DNA of 64,000 nucleotides. Origin: Hirundichthys speculiger (lineage: Eukaryota; Chordata; Actinopteri; Beloniformes; Exocoetidae). A program made the position numbers and the translations under genes. Below the pieces are notes generated by a model, which was not told the DNA's origin, did no database searches, and worked only from the letters and a program-made list of their open reading frames with translations. This document shows, one piece after another, positions 18,412-29,689 of this stretch (position 1 is the first letter of the stretch; the number at the start of each line of letters is the position of its first letter). The DNA lies in assembly GCA_018398805.1 (NCBI GenBank), contig JAGFBZ010000906.1, positions 682,001 to 746,000 of the forward strand, read 5' to 3'.

Positions 18412-18519
18412 CTGTCTGTGAAATTTTCTATTTTTTCATGCAAAAGTCGCTCCGGAGTATTAGTCGCAGGAACAGCCAACCTATGAAAAAAAGTGTGACT
18501 TATAGTCGGGAAAATACGG

Positions 18520-18965
18520 TATGTGTTAATTGCACGGTTCTTCGTGGAGACTTGCACGATTTTGCAAGATATTTTAAGAAGTTCAAATATTGATGCCTCC
18601 CTATCATCAAACACAAATTACTCTCAGAGATATCCGGAGGTGCGAGGACACGGATATGAAATATACATGTCTACCTTAGATTGCTTTTAGTAATTCTGAA
18701 ATATTTACAGTGGTATTTTGGAGTGCCACAGCGTTTGCTTGCTGAGCACAGGATGAGTCTTCGGGATGAATTTTTCAGAAAGGGTTGGGTTTTTGCCGTC
18801 ACTGTAAATGGATCCCCCCCACGAGTCAGACGCTACCTGGATTGTTGGGTGAAAACGCAACACTGCTCGATATGTGTGAGTGAAACTAGAGTGACCGCTG
18901 CCGTCTTCCCGCTGCTCTTCACACCTCTGAGACCTGCACATTACCCATAATGCTGTTTGCCAAAT
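18520..18965. other. Unannotated spacer
   Basis: Nothing beyond chance ORFs was seen between the CCGTATTTTCC element and the LINE 3' end. Confidence 0.4.
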
Positions 18966-19108
18966 ATCAAATCAAATCAAATGTATTTTGATTTGATTTG
19001 ATTTAACACAAAGTGCTTTACATCATAAAAGCAATCATTAAAACGACGACAACAACAACAACAACAGAGGACAAGGACAACTTAAAAGCCATTACACACA
19101 CCCGGTCA

Positions 19109-19112
<4 letters not shown>

Positions 19113-19160
<48 letters not shown>
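19113..19160 (+). repeat. (CT)n microsatellite
   Basis: 24 CT units followed by CA units. It is inside the LINE 3' region. Confidence 0.95.
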
Positions 19161-19168
<8 letters not shown>

Positions 19169-19397
19169 CTCACTCAGTGCTCATAGCCCCCCCCCCCAAC
19201 CCCTTTGGCTCCATTTTAAATAGACTCAACATCCATCTTGGCACCAATGAACCAGGTGAGAAAAACGATATCTTGGGGATCAGTCCAATCACAGAGGTCG
19301 CCGCCACAGGAACCGTCCGGACCCAGGCCGACCAGGACCCACACTGCCGACATCAGCCACAGTCTAGGGCCCCGCCCACCCAGAAACCAGGCAGGTG

Positions 19398-19914
19398 CAT
19401 ACCTGTCAAGTTTGGGATTTGAAAATAAGGGAAATTTTCTGGCTCCCACCATGAGCAGTATCCTTTACATTTTTGGTGTACAAAAAAAAGCTAAAATCAC
19501 AGCTACACTACTTCTTGAACTTCAGCCAGCTCTATTTGTTTCCTGTGTGCCATTATTGGACAAACTGATCAATCCAGGTGTGTCTGACAATTGCTGTGAG
19601 GTCAGTCACACCTGGATTAATCAGTTTGTCAATTAATAGGGTTAAGGGTTAGGGGCTAACTCTAACCCTAACCCTACAGTACCTGTAGTGGGCTACTGCT
19701 GTGGCAGTTATCGCGAGGCAAGTGACAGATTCCAGATTGGGAACGTTTTTTTTTTTCTTTTTTACTCCGCTCTGATGCGGTATTATTTCTTTTTAATAAT
19801 GCAGTGGGTTAAAATACTGGAGATTTATGGGAAAATACTAATACGGGAGGATGGTGGGAGAGAAGAGTAAAATACGGGACTTTCCTGGCCAAAATGGGAT
19901 ACTTGACAGGTATG
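19398..19914. mobile_element. hAT-type MITE nested in the LINE
   Basis: The ends CATACCTGTCAAGT and ACTTGACAGGTATG are inverted. A perfect 8-bp TSD GGCAGGTG lies at 19390-19397 and 19915-19922. It is 517 bp with no coding capacity, and holds a long hairpin and a telomere-like patch. Confidence 0.88.
19558..19630. repeat. Long imperfect hairpin
   Basis: GACAAACTGATCAATCCAGG and the inverse CCTGGATTAATCAGTTTGTC form arms of about 30 bp around a loop of about 13. Right after it, at about 19637-19675, lie GGGTTAAGGGTTAGGGG and CTAACCCTAACCCTAC, two opposed telomere-like runs. It may be a separate small MITE inside the hAT. Confidence 0.6.
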
Positions 19915-20159
19915 GGCAGGTGTAGCTCCCGACGTGGAGGTGGAGGACCCCCATGAGGAGAACACTGGAGTTAAAAGAAGATAACATTTCAAAGAGACTT
20001 AAAACCAATAAGAGCAGCTGAGAAATACATAAATGAGTGACAATACAATTAGATTAATAACTTAAAATAAATAAGTCAATTAGCAAGAAATAAATATCAG
20101 TAAAGTTAGAGCTAAATTTTTTTTAAAAATAAATGAGTAAATAGAATTCAGCTATGAGC

Positions 20160-20485
20160 CAAATTAAAAAAGTAGGTCTTGAGCTTGCTCCTAAAAGCAT
20201 CACCAGTCTCTGCAGAGGTCCTGAGGTCCTCAGGTGGGCTGTTCCAGAGTCAGGGGCCGTAATGATGAACGAGGCCCTCACTACAGGTTTTAGTTCTGAC
20301 AGCAGGAACAATCAAAAGGCCGGTACCTGAGGACCTCAGGGTCCATGAGGGCTCGTGCCTTAAAAGGAGGTCAGATAAATAAGAAGGCCCAAGACATTTA
20401 TAAACTAATAAAAGAACCTTTAAATCAACCCTGAAACACACGGAGAGCCAATGCAGCGGTTTTAGAACTTGTGTAACGTGTTCCC
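20160..20485 (-). pseudogene. LINE reverse transcriptase C-terminus, broken
   Basis: The minus strand reads PLHWLSVCFRVDLKVLLLVY, KCLGPSYLSDLLLRHEP, LRSSGTGLLIVPAVRTKT, a stop, then LWNSPPEDLRTSAETGDAFR and KLKTYFF. This is the usual C-terminal block after the RT domain in CR1/L2-clade LINEs (LHWLP.. SGLL.VPR .. LWN.LP .. FKS.LKT.LF). The in-frame stop and missing catalytic core make it a relic. Confidence 0.75.
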
Positions 20486-20788
20486 CTCATCAGTTTTTCC
20501 AGGACTCACTTCTCGCAGGTAAATTATTAAACTGGTGAAAGCCTCTTCATTCATTCATTTATTAATTCCCCCATTCCAGCTTCATCCTATTTACTGTTGA
20601 TAGGAGGTGAGTGGACACCTGCACCACAGGGCCACACAGAGCCAAACAACCGTGGACACTAAATCCACGGACAACGGTTATTTAACACAAACATTTTGCC
20701 ACGAAACAGTATGTCTATGAACATTCTGGGGTTGCTTCTTCAGCCATAATTCCTATTTCATCACCCGTGTTTTAATACAAATGATCCC

Positions 20789-20819
<31 letters not shown>

Positions 20820-23447
20820 CCTTGGAGTGTAATTAGGACTGAAAAAAACAATTACAAGTTAAGTAATTATCATTTAAATCAAAATGAGCATGGTGTTTCC
20901 AAAACAGCAGAGACCCAGTGGGAAATCACGTTCATCAGTCTCTGATTTTTTTTTCTTTTTCTTTAATTTTTTTAAATTTATTTATTTTTTTTTCCCATTC
21001 ATTAAAGGAAGAAGACGACAAGGCCTGGAAGCAGCGTTCCTGCCTCCTTTACAACCGCTCAGCCTTCTTTTAACGGGTCGTATATCCATGCAGCATCGTC
21101 GCCTGCCCAATAAGAACAGCCTCAAAGTCACGTATTTAAAATCTGTTCATGATAATGAGGAAATGCTGCGGTTTCATCCACAGATACACCCAAGTAAGAC
21201 GCAGCAATCCGATGCCGGTGACATGCTGAATCTGATTTTATGGGAGTCTCCCGGCACCCCTCAACAACTGGACTTCATTTAACTTTTTCCTTTTCCTTTT
21301 TACCTTTTTGATCTCCCCCCCTCACCCCACCCCACCTTCCCCCCTGCTTCCTTGATAGATAATACTAATGACCTTAAAGCTCAACAGGTCATTCATTATT
21401 TCGGTTTGAACCCACCGTCACAAATTCCAGACAAAAGTGAATTTCCTATTTCCCGTCGATAACAAGCTCAATGTCACCTCCGAACACGCAGGAGCATGAT
21501 CCAATGTCATTTTTTTTCTTTCTTTCGCTTTTTTTTTCCCAGTTTGACCCCATGTCACCTTGTTAGCGACGGAGAGTTGAATTACATTTTTCTTTTTCAG
21601 GCGAGTGCCCTACAGGCCTGGAAACACGGGGCAGATTGTCCTCACTGTATGAACGTCCCAGGGCGCAGCACAGCTGGTATTCAGCCTGTGCTTGGGTTTG
21701 CTTAGCTGTTTGAAGGGAAAAAATGAAAAAAAAAGTAGCATATTTTCATTGGTAAGGCATGAAACAGTTTTATCGTGTGACGTGACAGGCAGAGTCAACG
21801 ACCCGGTGCTCCACCATCAGAGGCCGGGCCTCCTTCCGTCGCTGCTACCTGCGGGCTGTATCTTGTTGTCTGCGGCTAACAGGACCTCTGTGTTTCAAGC
21901 GCAGGATGGCGTGAGTGCCACCGCCGTCCGTGTTTTCAGGATATTGGAAAAGACCTGTTTGACAGGAAGCTGAGGCCCACGGGCCATTTCGGATTTGGGC
22001 TTGTCCTGTTCCAGATGACCGTATCACATTTCTGTCCACATCCTAATAAACAACCAAGTCAGTGATGTCAAGATCGTCAATGGGCTCCTTTGCTTGAAAG
22101 ATCCTACCTTAAAACAAGCAGCAGAAAGAACAGAGAAGAAGTCCAGTGTCTGCCTGGTTTCTCAACAGATGATGTCTGTTGCCACTTTAAAAAGAAATAA
22201 AAGGAAATAAAACTATACATGGCTTGCATCTTGCATCTTTCTGAGTGTTTCCTGTCGGCAGCATTAAAATGCAGCTAGAAATGAATCTTTGCAAACGCTA
22301 GCTCAAATGCCATTACTATGCAAAACCAGATAGATGGCTTACATTTAATTTATATAATACTCCCAGAAGAATGATTTTTATTACAGGGGGATCTTGGTGG
22401 TAATATTTGGCCTATAAAGAAATTAACTTTGTCTCTTTGCTAAGTACACCAATGCATCAAGCCATTATCTCCGTGATAGATGAATCATACTTGATATTAC
22501 ACGAGACAAATGTATTCATATTGCATATTTTTCTAATTTTTCCTGTCTGACCATCTGTGTGTTACATCTTACCAAGATTAATCCACTGATCCTTCAGGGA
22601 TGGAGGGCAGGTACCCCCTCCCCCCAACAGACAATAATAAGTAAGAGCTGATATTTGAGCATAATCCACTATATATTATTTAAGATCTTTGTAATGTATC
22701 AGGGACAGTAATTTCCATAACTAGGCCACACTGAGCCCTGATCTTCTCAAGCATGAATGTGTGTGTCGAGACTAAACATATGTGGCCAGAAAAGTCATAT
22801 GTGGAGTATTTAGAATATGAGTGGCATATGAAATAGTACTTTGCGTCCTCGGGCCAGAACAGTAAATCCGTTAAGCAGAAGGACCTTTGATGGGATTGAA
22901 GGGTGAAGGGTGAGTCAGATGAAAGTTAGGAGGATGCTGAGACACTTGATTGATCCATCAGACAAAGGGCAGAGGTCCAAATTCCATTTATCTACACCTA
23001 CAAAGTTAATCTTTTTTTTCTTTACTTCCCAGAAAACTGCAGCCTGAAATTCTATGACTTAACAATAGCCATTTTTCTTTACTTAACTGTGTCAGGGTTA
23101 TAGTTGTGATTGAAATAAGATAATGGTTAACACTGACGAAACTCCCCGAGCGTATTGTTCTGGCCATTACAGACGCTGTCTTACACTGTGCACCCCTATA
23201 TTCACTCATGTAGAACATTTGTCTTTCCCGAGCCGTTAGACAGAATGAAAAGAATGCACGGACAGATTGCAAACTAGAGTTAATGATCGGCCTGTCAGGC
23301 AGAATCTGTATTACTTAATTTCCTGTTCATGACGTACATGATCAAAGCAGCACAAATGCAGTTCTCTATGTATGTATGTATTGATTTCTGCAGCATCCCT
23401 GCTACAATACTCTTTTCACTGCAACTCACAGTTTCCATCCACGTCCT
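20486..23447. other. Intergenic, no gene seen
   Basis: It holds a decayed fish repeat at about 20550-20650 (TTCATTCATTCATT..GGGCCACACAGAGCC), a 20-base poly-C followed by CA units at 20786-20818, and several T-rich runs (20949-20995, 21510-21540). The ORFs do not resemble known families. Confidence 0.5.
20786..20818 (+). repeat. Poly-C run plus (CA)n
   Basis: Twenty C followed by seven CA units. Confidence 0.95.
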
Positions 23448-23783
23448 TCAAGCTCGGGTCTTCTGCCAGAGGGGTCTGAGGGTTCTGTGCAGGTTCTTAG
23501 CTGTTCTCATTAATGCACTTCTCTGGACAGAGGTCTCAGATGTTGTTTCTGGTGTCTGCTGAAGGCACCACTCCAGCTCAGGGGTTACAGCTCCAAATGC
23601 CCCGATCACTACTGGCATCACTGCTTCCTTTACACTCCACATTTTTTCCAGCTCTTCCTTCAACCCTTGGTATTTCTTGAGCTTTTCCTGATATTGCAGT
23701 ACTTGGGATGGCCACATCCACCACCACTGCTGTCCTCTGATGTTTATCCACCACCACTATGTCAGGCTAATTAGCCATCACCT
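23448..23783 (-). pseudogene. Non-LTR retrotransposon C-terminal fragment
   Basis: The minus strand encodes QPDIVVVDKHQRTAVVVDVA, then after a frame shift QEKLKKYQGLKEELEKMWSV and KEAVMPVVIGAFGAVTPELE, ending in KNLHRTL. This VVVDVAIP...KYQ.L..EL..MW..K..V.PVVIGA.GAV block is the C-terminal tail of a family of fish and invertebrate LINE polyproteins. The upstream side is cut by an AT microsatellite. Confidence 0.75.
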
Positions 23784-23788
23784 GTTTG

Positions 23789-23790
<2 letters not shown>

Positions 23791-23838
<48 letters not shown>
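23791..23838 (+). repeat. (AT)n microsatellite
   Basis: About 24 AT units directly left of the hAT at 23846. Confidence 0.95.
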
Positions 23839-23845
<7 letters not shown>

Positions 23846-25775
23846 TAGGGGTCCAACGGTACAGGTGGCTCCTGGTACGGTCTGTACCGCGGTTTTTGTG
23901 TCACAGTTTCGGTACGGATTCGGTACAGTTTCAGACCACCCGCTAACCTAAACCCGACATGCACAACTCGCATGTCGGCGCGTAAAAGAGCACATCCAAT
24001 TGGCATATATGTGCGTCCACCTGGTCACATGTGGACGTGCACAAACGGCTCTACCTCTCGATTACGCATCACCGTATTACTTGCATAAGTTTTTATTCTC
24101 TTGAGGTCAGAGGATGTCTGGTCAGCAGTTGTGGTGGATGTGGAAATAGTCATGGCCAGATACGTCAGTCTGTGCAGCTGTGGCATTATCTCATTCAGAT
24201 GTCTGCTGTGGAGGAAACCAAATAGGTTTTTGTCAAGATGTAAAAGGTTGGATGTGGGAATTTATTTCCGATATGTCTGAAACTGTTGGTGGTCGAGGAG
24301 GGACAGGAACATTAATTGTTCGTGATCTTTAAATGTGCATCCAATGATTCGTTCTGCAGTATTTTAAAAAGCACTTCAGCTGCGCCAAGACGCACAACCG
24401 GTAAAAACTGGATCTTATGCAGGTAAGATCTGGGTTTAGGGAGGTGGAAGATTGCGTTCTGTTAACTGTTTTCACTCCCTCGATGGTGTATTCAACAGCA
24501 AAACCAAAATGCTCCCACACCGGTGATTAAAAAAAAGTTTTTCCCAATTTCTCCGCTACCACTGGCCATGCCTGCTTGTTTTTTTTTTTGTTTTTTTCAC
24601 GTCTATGACCTGCAGCCAACCGGCCAAAGTGTGATAGGCTGGTCACTGTGAGTGAGCGGAGGCGAGTGGACATTGACATGCAGTGGTGGGCCTGTTGCCT
24701 AAAACAGTGGTTCTCAACTGGTGGGTCGTGACCCAAAAGTGGGTCGCAGACCTGTTTTCAGTGGGTCGTGGGCCTTTGCCCGGGGAAGGAAATGCTAAAA
24801 AAAAAAAAAAAAAAAGGAAAAAAAAGCGTGTCATTCATACTCCTTAACAGTAGATGGCGATAATGTCCTGTAATGCAAGTTGACACCTGCCAGTTTACAC
24901 CTCAGAAAAAGATCTGCAAAGTTTGTTTACATATGTTGAGCATGGTGAAATGCAGATACAACGAAGAATATATGAGATATGGATTTTCTTATCTTGAAGA
25001 CAAAGGTCAGTGAGTGGTTATTCAGCTAAAACTATATATTTTGAGTTCTTTTTGAAACTACTGCTCAGTGGTTGAACTGTTTTATTTCATGTTTGTGCAT
25101 AAAAGCACTGTTGAGTCTTTAAAAATGGCTGTTACTGAAATGTTCTGATTGTTATGTCAGCTTTATGATTAATGCTTAAATAAGTGACTAGATAGTTTTA
25201 ATAGGAAATTGATATATATTTAGGAAGTCAGTACTCAGCAAATGCTACATATTTGAGTTCTTTTTGAAACTACTGCTCAGTAGTTGCAGTTTTATTTCAT
25301 GTTTGTGCATGTTGAGTCTGTTCAAAAAGGCTGAAGTTACTGAAGTGAAGTGTTTTGGATTTAATTAAAATGCAGCTAATTGAGCATCAAAGGGAATATT
25401 TCCCACTTGAAGCCATTTTGGTTTTTGCCATTTTGGTTCACCAGTAAACTTATTTTTTCTTGTGTTGGCATTCTGTGATATTCTATTCTACTATCTCCGA
25501 TTCAAACTGCACGATCTTTTCATTCAATAAATTTGAGAAATTGGAAATTTTCTTTGGTTTGGGTCACAACTTGTCATTAAGGGTGATGGTGGGTCCTGAA
25601 ACCAAACCAGTTGAGAACCACTGGCCACTGGCCTAAAAGGCACGCACGCTCACGTGCAAGTCCAATGCAAAGTTATTGGAACATAAATACCGCGGGACAT
25701 AAAAGCCCGTGTTGTCCCGTGTCCCGTGCAGGTCATACCGAACCGTACCGTATTTTACCGAGTACCGTTGCATCC

Positions 25776-25778
<3 letters not shown>
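23846..25778. mobile_element. hAT-type transposon with TAGGGGTCCAACGGTAC end, hosting another hAT
   Basis: The left end TAGGGGTCCAACGGTAC and the right end GTACCGTTGCATCCCTA are inverted repeats, followed inward by GGTACGG/CCGTACC-rich arms. The flanks are ACACATAT and ATATATAT (6 of 8), as expected for insertion into an AT repeat. The internal ORFs do not read as transposase, so it is non-autonomous. A second hAT sits at 24705-25630. Confidence 0.75.
24705..25630. mobile_element. hAT (Charlie-like) transposon nested in the above
   Basis: The left end is CAGTGGTTCTCAACTGG and the right end CCAGTTGAGAACCACTGGCC ACTG. A perfect 8-bp TSD GCCTAAAA lies at 24697-24704 and 25631-25638. The right terminus has 7 extra bases (CAGTGGC read inward), an apparent end duplication. 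Two diverged internal blocks (about 25040-25130 and 25248-25330, both around TTGAGTTCTTTTTGAAAC) are tandem repeats. There is no ORF of note. Confidence 0.88.
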
Positions 25779-25806
<28 letters not shown>

Positions 25807-25847
25807 CCATCCATTATCTATACCCGTTTCTTCCTCTGCAGGGTCAC

Positions 25848-25905
<58 letters not shown>

Positions 25906-25922
25906 ATATATATATATATATA
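25779..25922 (+). repeat. AT microsatellites around a common fish repeat fragment
   Basis: AT tracts lie at 25779-25806 and 25853-25922. Between them (25807-25851) is CCATCCATTATCTATACCCG with GCAGGGTCACGGGG, a short motif very common in teleost genomes. Confidence 0.85.
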
Positions 25923-26747
25923 CGAACGTCCATACATACACACACATAAACATGATGTGATTGTGTGTGTATTTTAAATATCTGGATCTTATTGCTGATT
26001 TGAAATGTGTCAATTGAAGATCATCGGATTAAATAGTATACTGAGCTGTAACAGATGGTTTTTCAGTGACATGCCCCATGTACTAATCCTCTAAATACCC
26101 ATCCACATATCTGAGATGCTGTGAAATGTTGCATGAGGTGCTCCCTGCACATTCTGTGAAAAGTTGATTTGCACCTTTGTGTTATCTCTAAAATTTGGTT
26201 CTTACAAATATGCTGCCCCAGAATAAGAAAAAAAAAAGAAAAACAGGAAGTTACAATGAGTCATAGTAGCTGGTCCAGTTTTGATCGAGAAGTACGTACG
26301 CATTTCTTTTAGGTCCCTGTTATCATTCGCTAAATACACTGCTGAGAAGCAATGAAATCAATTTGGGGTCCCTTTCTTGATATGTGAGCAGCCAGAGCGA
26401 ACTCTTTGTCACACTGAGACATGGCGATTAAGACAGCCGGTGGGAAATGAAAATGAATTATTTCAGCTCTGGAGAGGTGTTGTATAGAATTGTAGCAGGT
26501 CACCCACCCACCCACATCAGGGGCCTGGCATTGGCGAAGTAATTCATCCAACACATTATCCCAATAATGATATATTTCACAGAATATGAATAGGGATGTT
26601 TCCTCACACAAGACTTTAAATTATGCTTATGTAAAAGGTCAAAACATCATTTAGCTTTTTCTAATTTCCCACACATTGTTATTGTAGGATGGAAGTCATA
26701 CATTTGATTGAAATCCTATTTACAATATAAAACATTGTACAGTCTTG
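25923..26747. other. Intergenic, nothing recognised
   Basis: No coding or repeat signal could be supported. Confidence 0.4.
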
Positions 26748-26971
<224 letters not shown>

Positions 26972-27929
26972 TATTTTTTTATTTTATTTTTTTTCCTATA
27001 TTTGGCCACTCAGGGGCAGCAGAAACAAGCTTACGTACAAGGTTACCTTTCTGCTTGATATGACCCTACTATTCATTTTGAAGGGAAGTTTCTGGGCTTC
27101 ATGTCCATGTAAATCACTCTAAAGTGAAGTTAAGTATACCTTTCACCGTCTCCCAGAGGAGATAATTTGGGTCTCTATTTTTTTATTTTCCCTGACAGGA
27201 TCTTGGAGGCTTATTCCCATTTAAACTGTGGGCTTGTAGACCAAAGCAGCCAAGAAGAAATGAATAAATGTGTAGCTGAGGTCAGTTGTTGAACTGAGTG
27301 AATTTTCTCAAGTTAAAAGTTCTTAAAGCATTTTTCATACAACTGCTTCAATTATTTGGCACGGACAGTAAACTCCAACAGCATGCCAGTGCCCACTTGA
27401 GGCCTGCTTTGAAGATTTTGGTTCCTTACATGTGTATCAGTATCTGCAGAAAGAATGTTCTGGAGATTCATGCTGCTAATCTGCACACAACTCCAACAAC
27501 ATGAACCTTTGGAGTATAACGATTACATCAGACTCAGTCGGACTCTTGTGGGCTGACAAGGTATAACAAGTCAACTCAACTCTTCTCAGCTTTATTTCCG
27601 TATAGGCACCTGTCCATAAGGTGAGTTGTGTGAAGTTGTATAAGGTTCCCATGCTACTTTGCGTCAGCATGATGCGTGGGGAGTGACAGCGTCTCATCTA
27701 TCCCACCCTGTGATATGTGATAATGTTTACAACCATAAATCCATAGAAAAAGACTACGCAACGAATGTGCACATCTCATAAATATGTCTTTAATTCCCAA
27801 CAAATCAGAAAACATTTTATTGTGAGGAAACATCCTGACTTTGTGAATGCACAAGCCAAAAAATAGAATTAGAAAAATATATAATACTAACTCTTAATTT
27901 GGCAGCAGCTTGTCCAAAAAACGTGGGGA
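26972..27929. other. Intergenic, nothing firm
   Basis: A degraded retroposon-like tail (CAACTCTTCTCAGCTTTATT, about 27570-27600) is possible. Otherwise nothing was seen. Confidence 0.35.
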
Positions 27930-28440
27930 TGGGCCAGGGTTGACTCTTGTGTCGTATCACTGCCTTTCCTTTTAACAACCAATGAATGTCTGGGAACTGA
28001 GGAGACCAGTGGCTGGAGTTTTTGGAAAGGAATATTGTCCCTGGGCTTCTGTTTGGTCCATATTTTTGTTTCATGATGTCCTGAAACTAATTTTTGTTCC
28101 ACTGCAACACTCTCCTTTTTAGATGACCGTTAATCTGACCACAGGATAGTTTTACACTTTGTCTCACTCTATTTTAAACATGTTGCAGCCCAGATGAGAT
28201 GCAGGTATTTCTGGATCATGTTCACATGGTTTCTTCTTTCCATGATAGAACTTTAATCCACATCTGCTGGCGGCACAGCGAACAGTTTTTTTTAGACAGT
28301 GATTTGTAGAAGTGTTCCTGATTTATTACATTACAGAATCACATTTGTTTTAATGCACTGCTTTAAGGCACTCGACACTGGTTTTCAGTCTTGTCCCGTC
28401 TGCTCAGAGGTTTCTCCAGATTCTTGGGCTCTTTTGATGA
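27930..28440 (-). pseudogene. Tc1-like transposase relic, internally deleted
   Basis: Reading the minus strand from about 28440, pieces of a Tc1-like protein appear: HLIWAATCLK, then KTILWSD followed at once by a stop (first catalytic Asp region), then a jump to NIPFQKLQPLVSSVPR with VVKRKG, the C-terminal end. The middle with the second Asp and the Glu/Asp is missing. No terminal inverted repeats are clear. It abuts the next Tc1 in the opposite orientation. Confidence 0.65.
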
Positions 28441-28445
28441 TACTA

Positions 28446-29687
28446 CTCTGCAAGGCAAAAAAATAAAAGTCTCCACCTGGATTTCATTAAAAAATAGGTC
28501 TGAGCCTCCTATTGGATAATGCATGGGCGATTATCTTTCAGCTGGCAACAAATTATTTAACCCCAACTGGTGCAATGAGTTGCTTCTCATTTCATAAACA
28601 ACCATGTCCAAAGATACATCCTGTGGTTGTGGAAAAGATGTTAGCATGATTGAGAAGGGTCAAATCAATGGGATGCATCAAGCAGAGAAAACATCTAAGG
28701 AGATTGCAGAAACTACCAAAATTGGATTAAGAACCGTCCAACGCATTATTAAAAACTGGAAGGATAGTGGGGACCATCATCTTCGAGGAGGAAATGTGGC
28801 CGGAAAAAAATCCTCAATGATTGTGATCACTTAGATGTTTGGTGAGATCAAATAGAAGAAAAACAACAGTAGAACTCAGGGCTGTTTAATAGTGAAAGTA
28901 GGAGCATTTCCACACACACACAATGCAAAGGGAACTCAAGGGATTGGGACTGAACAGCTGTGTAGCCTTAAGAAAACCACTAATCAGTGAGGCTAACTGG
29001 GAAAAAAAGGCTTCAATTTGCTAGGGAGCATAAAGATTGGACTCTGGATCAATGGAAGAAGGTCATGTGGTCTGATGAGTCCAGGTTGACCCTGTTCCAG
29101 AGTGATGGGAGCATCAGGGTAAGAAGAGAGGCAGATGAAGTGATACTCCCATCATGCCTAGTGCCTACTGTACCAGCCTGTGGGGGCAGTGTTCTGATCT
29201 GGGGTTACTGCAGTTGGTCAGGTCCAGGTTCAGCAACAGTATGAGCTCAAAGAATGAGGTCAGCTGACTACCTGAATATACTGAGTGACCAGGTTATTAC
29301 ATCAATGGATTTTTCCTCCCTGATGGCACGGGCATATTCCAAGATGACAATGCCAGGATTCATCGGGCTCAGATTGTGAAAGACTGGTTCAGGGAGCATG
29401 AGACATCATTTTCACACATGAATTGGACACCACAGAGCCAGACCTGAACCCCACTGAGAATCTTTGGGATGTGCTGGAGATGGTCAGACTCTACCATCAT
29501 CAATGCAAGATCTTGGTGAGAAATTAATGCAACACTGGATGGAAATAAATCTGGTGACATTGCAGAAGCTTATCGAAACAATGCCACAGCGAATGTGTGC
29601 CGTAATCAAAGCTAAAGGTGGTCCAATGGAATATTAGAATGTATGACCTTTTTTTTTGGTAGTGACTTTTTTTTTTGCCGGACAGTG
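28446..29687 (+). mobile_element. Tc1-like transposon, full length but inactive
   Basis: The left end CTCTGCAAGGCAAAAAAA and the right end TTTTTTTGCCGGACAGTG are diverged inverted repeats, with TA at 28444-28445 and 29688-29689. Length is 1242 bp, typical for Tc1. It carries a transposase pseudogene across 28604-29640. Confidence 0.85.
28604..29640 (+). pseudogene. Tc1-like transposase, frameshifted
   Basis: The N-terminal helix-turn-helix can be read at 28604-28834 (EIAETTKIGLRTVQRIIKNW). After several frame breaks the catalytic part follows at 28987-29244 (RLQFAREHKDWTLDQWKKVM, WSDESRLTLFQSDGSIRVRR, GGSVLIWG), then [17 protein letters not shown] and [13 protein letters not shown] in other frames. 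The DDE-type residues (SDES, QDDN, ENLWD) are still visible. Stops and shifts between blocks rule out a working enzyme. Confidence 0.88.
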
Positions 29688-29689
29688 TA

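Larger units (their letters stand above)
16336..18519. mobile_element. TA-flanked DNA transposon with CCGTATTTTCCGG ends
   Basis: The left end reads CCGTATTTTCCGGAGTATAA and the right end is the inverse (GACTTATAGTCGGGAAAATACGG, partly diverged). TA lies on both sides (16334-16335, 18520-18521). Subterminal copies of CCGGAGTATAAGTCGC lie at both ends. No transposase ORF of its own was found. A hAT has inserted into it (16628-18033). Confidence 0.8.
18966..20485 (-). mobile_element. Truncated LINE (CR1/L2-like), 3' portion
   Basis: The minus strand carries the C-terminal end of a reverse-transcriptase polyprotein, then a long 3' UTR that ends TGTAAAGCACTTTGTGTT and a tail of AAATC-type repeats (about 18966-19008). 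The 5' end is truncated, as usual for LINEs. The UTR contains a CT microsatellite and a hAT MITE. Confidence 0.7.

Noticed and set aside
19637..19675. Telomere-like repeats as a chromosome end or fusion
   Set aside because: Only a few degenerate units, inside a TSD-bounded MITE; not a telomere.
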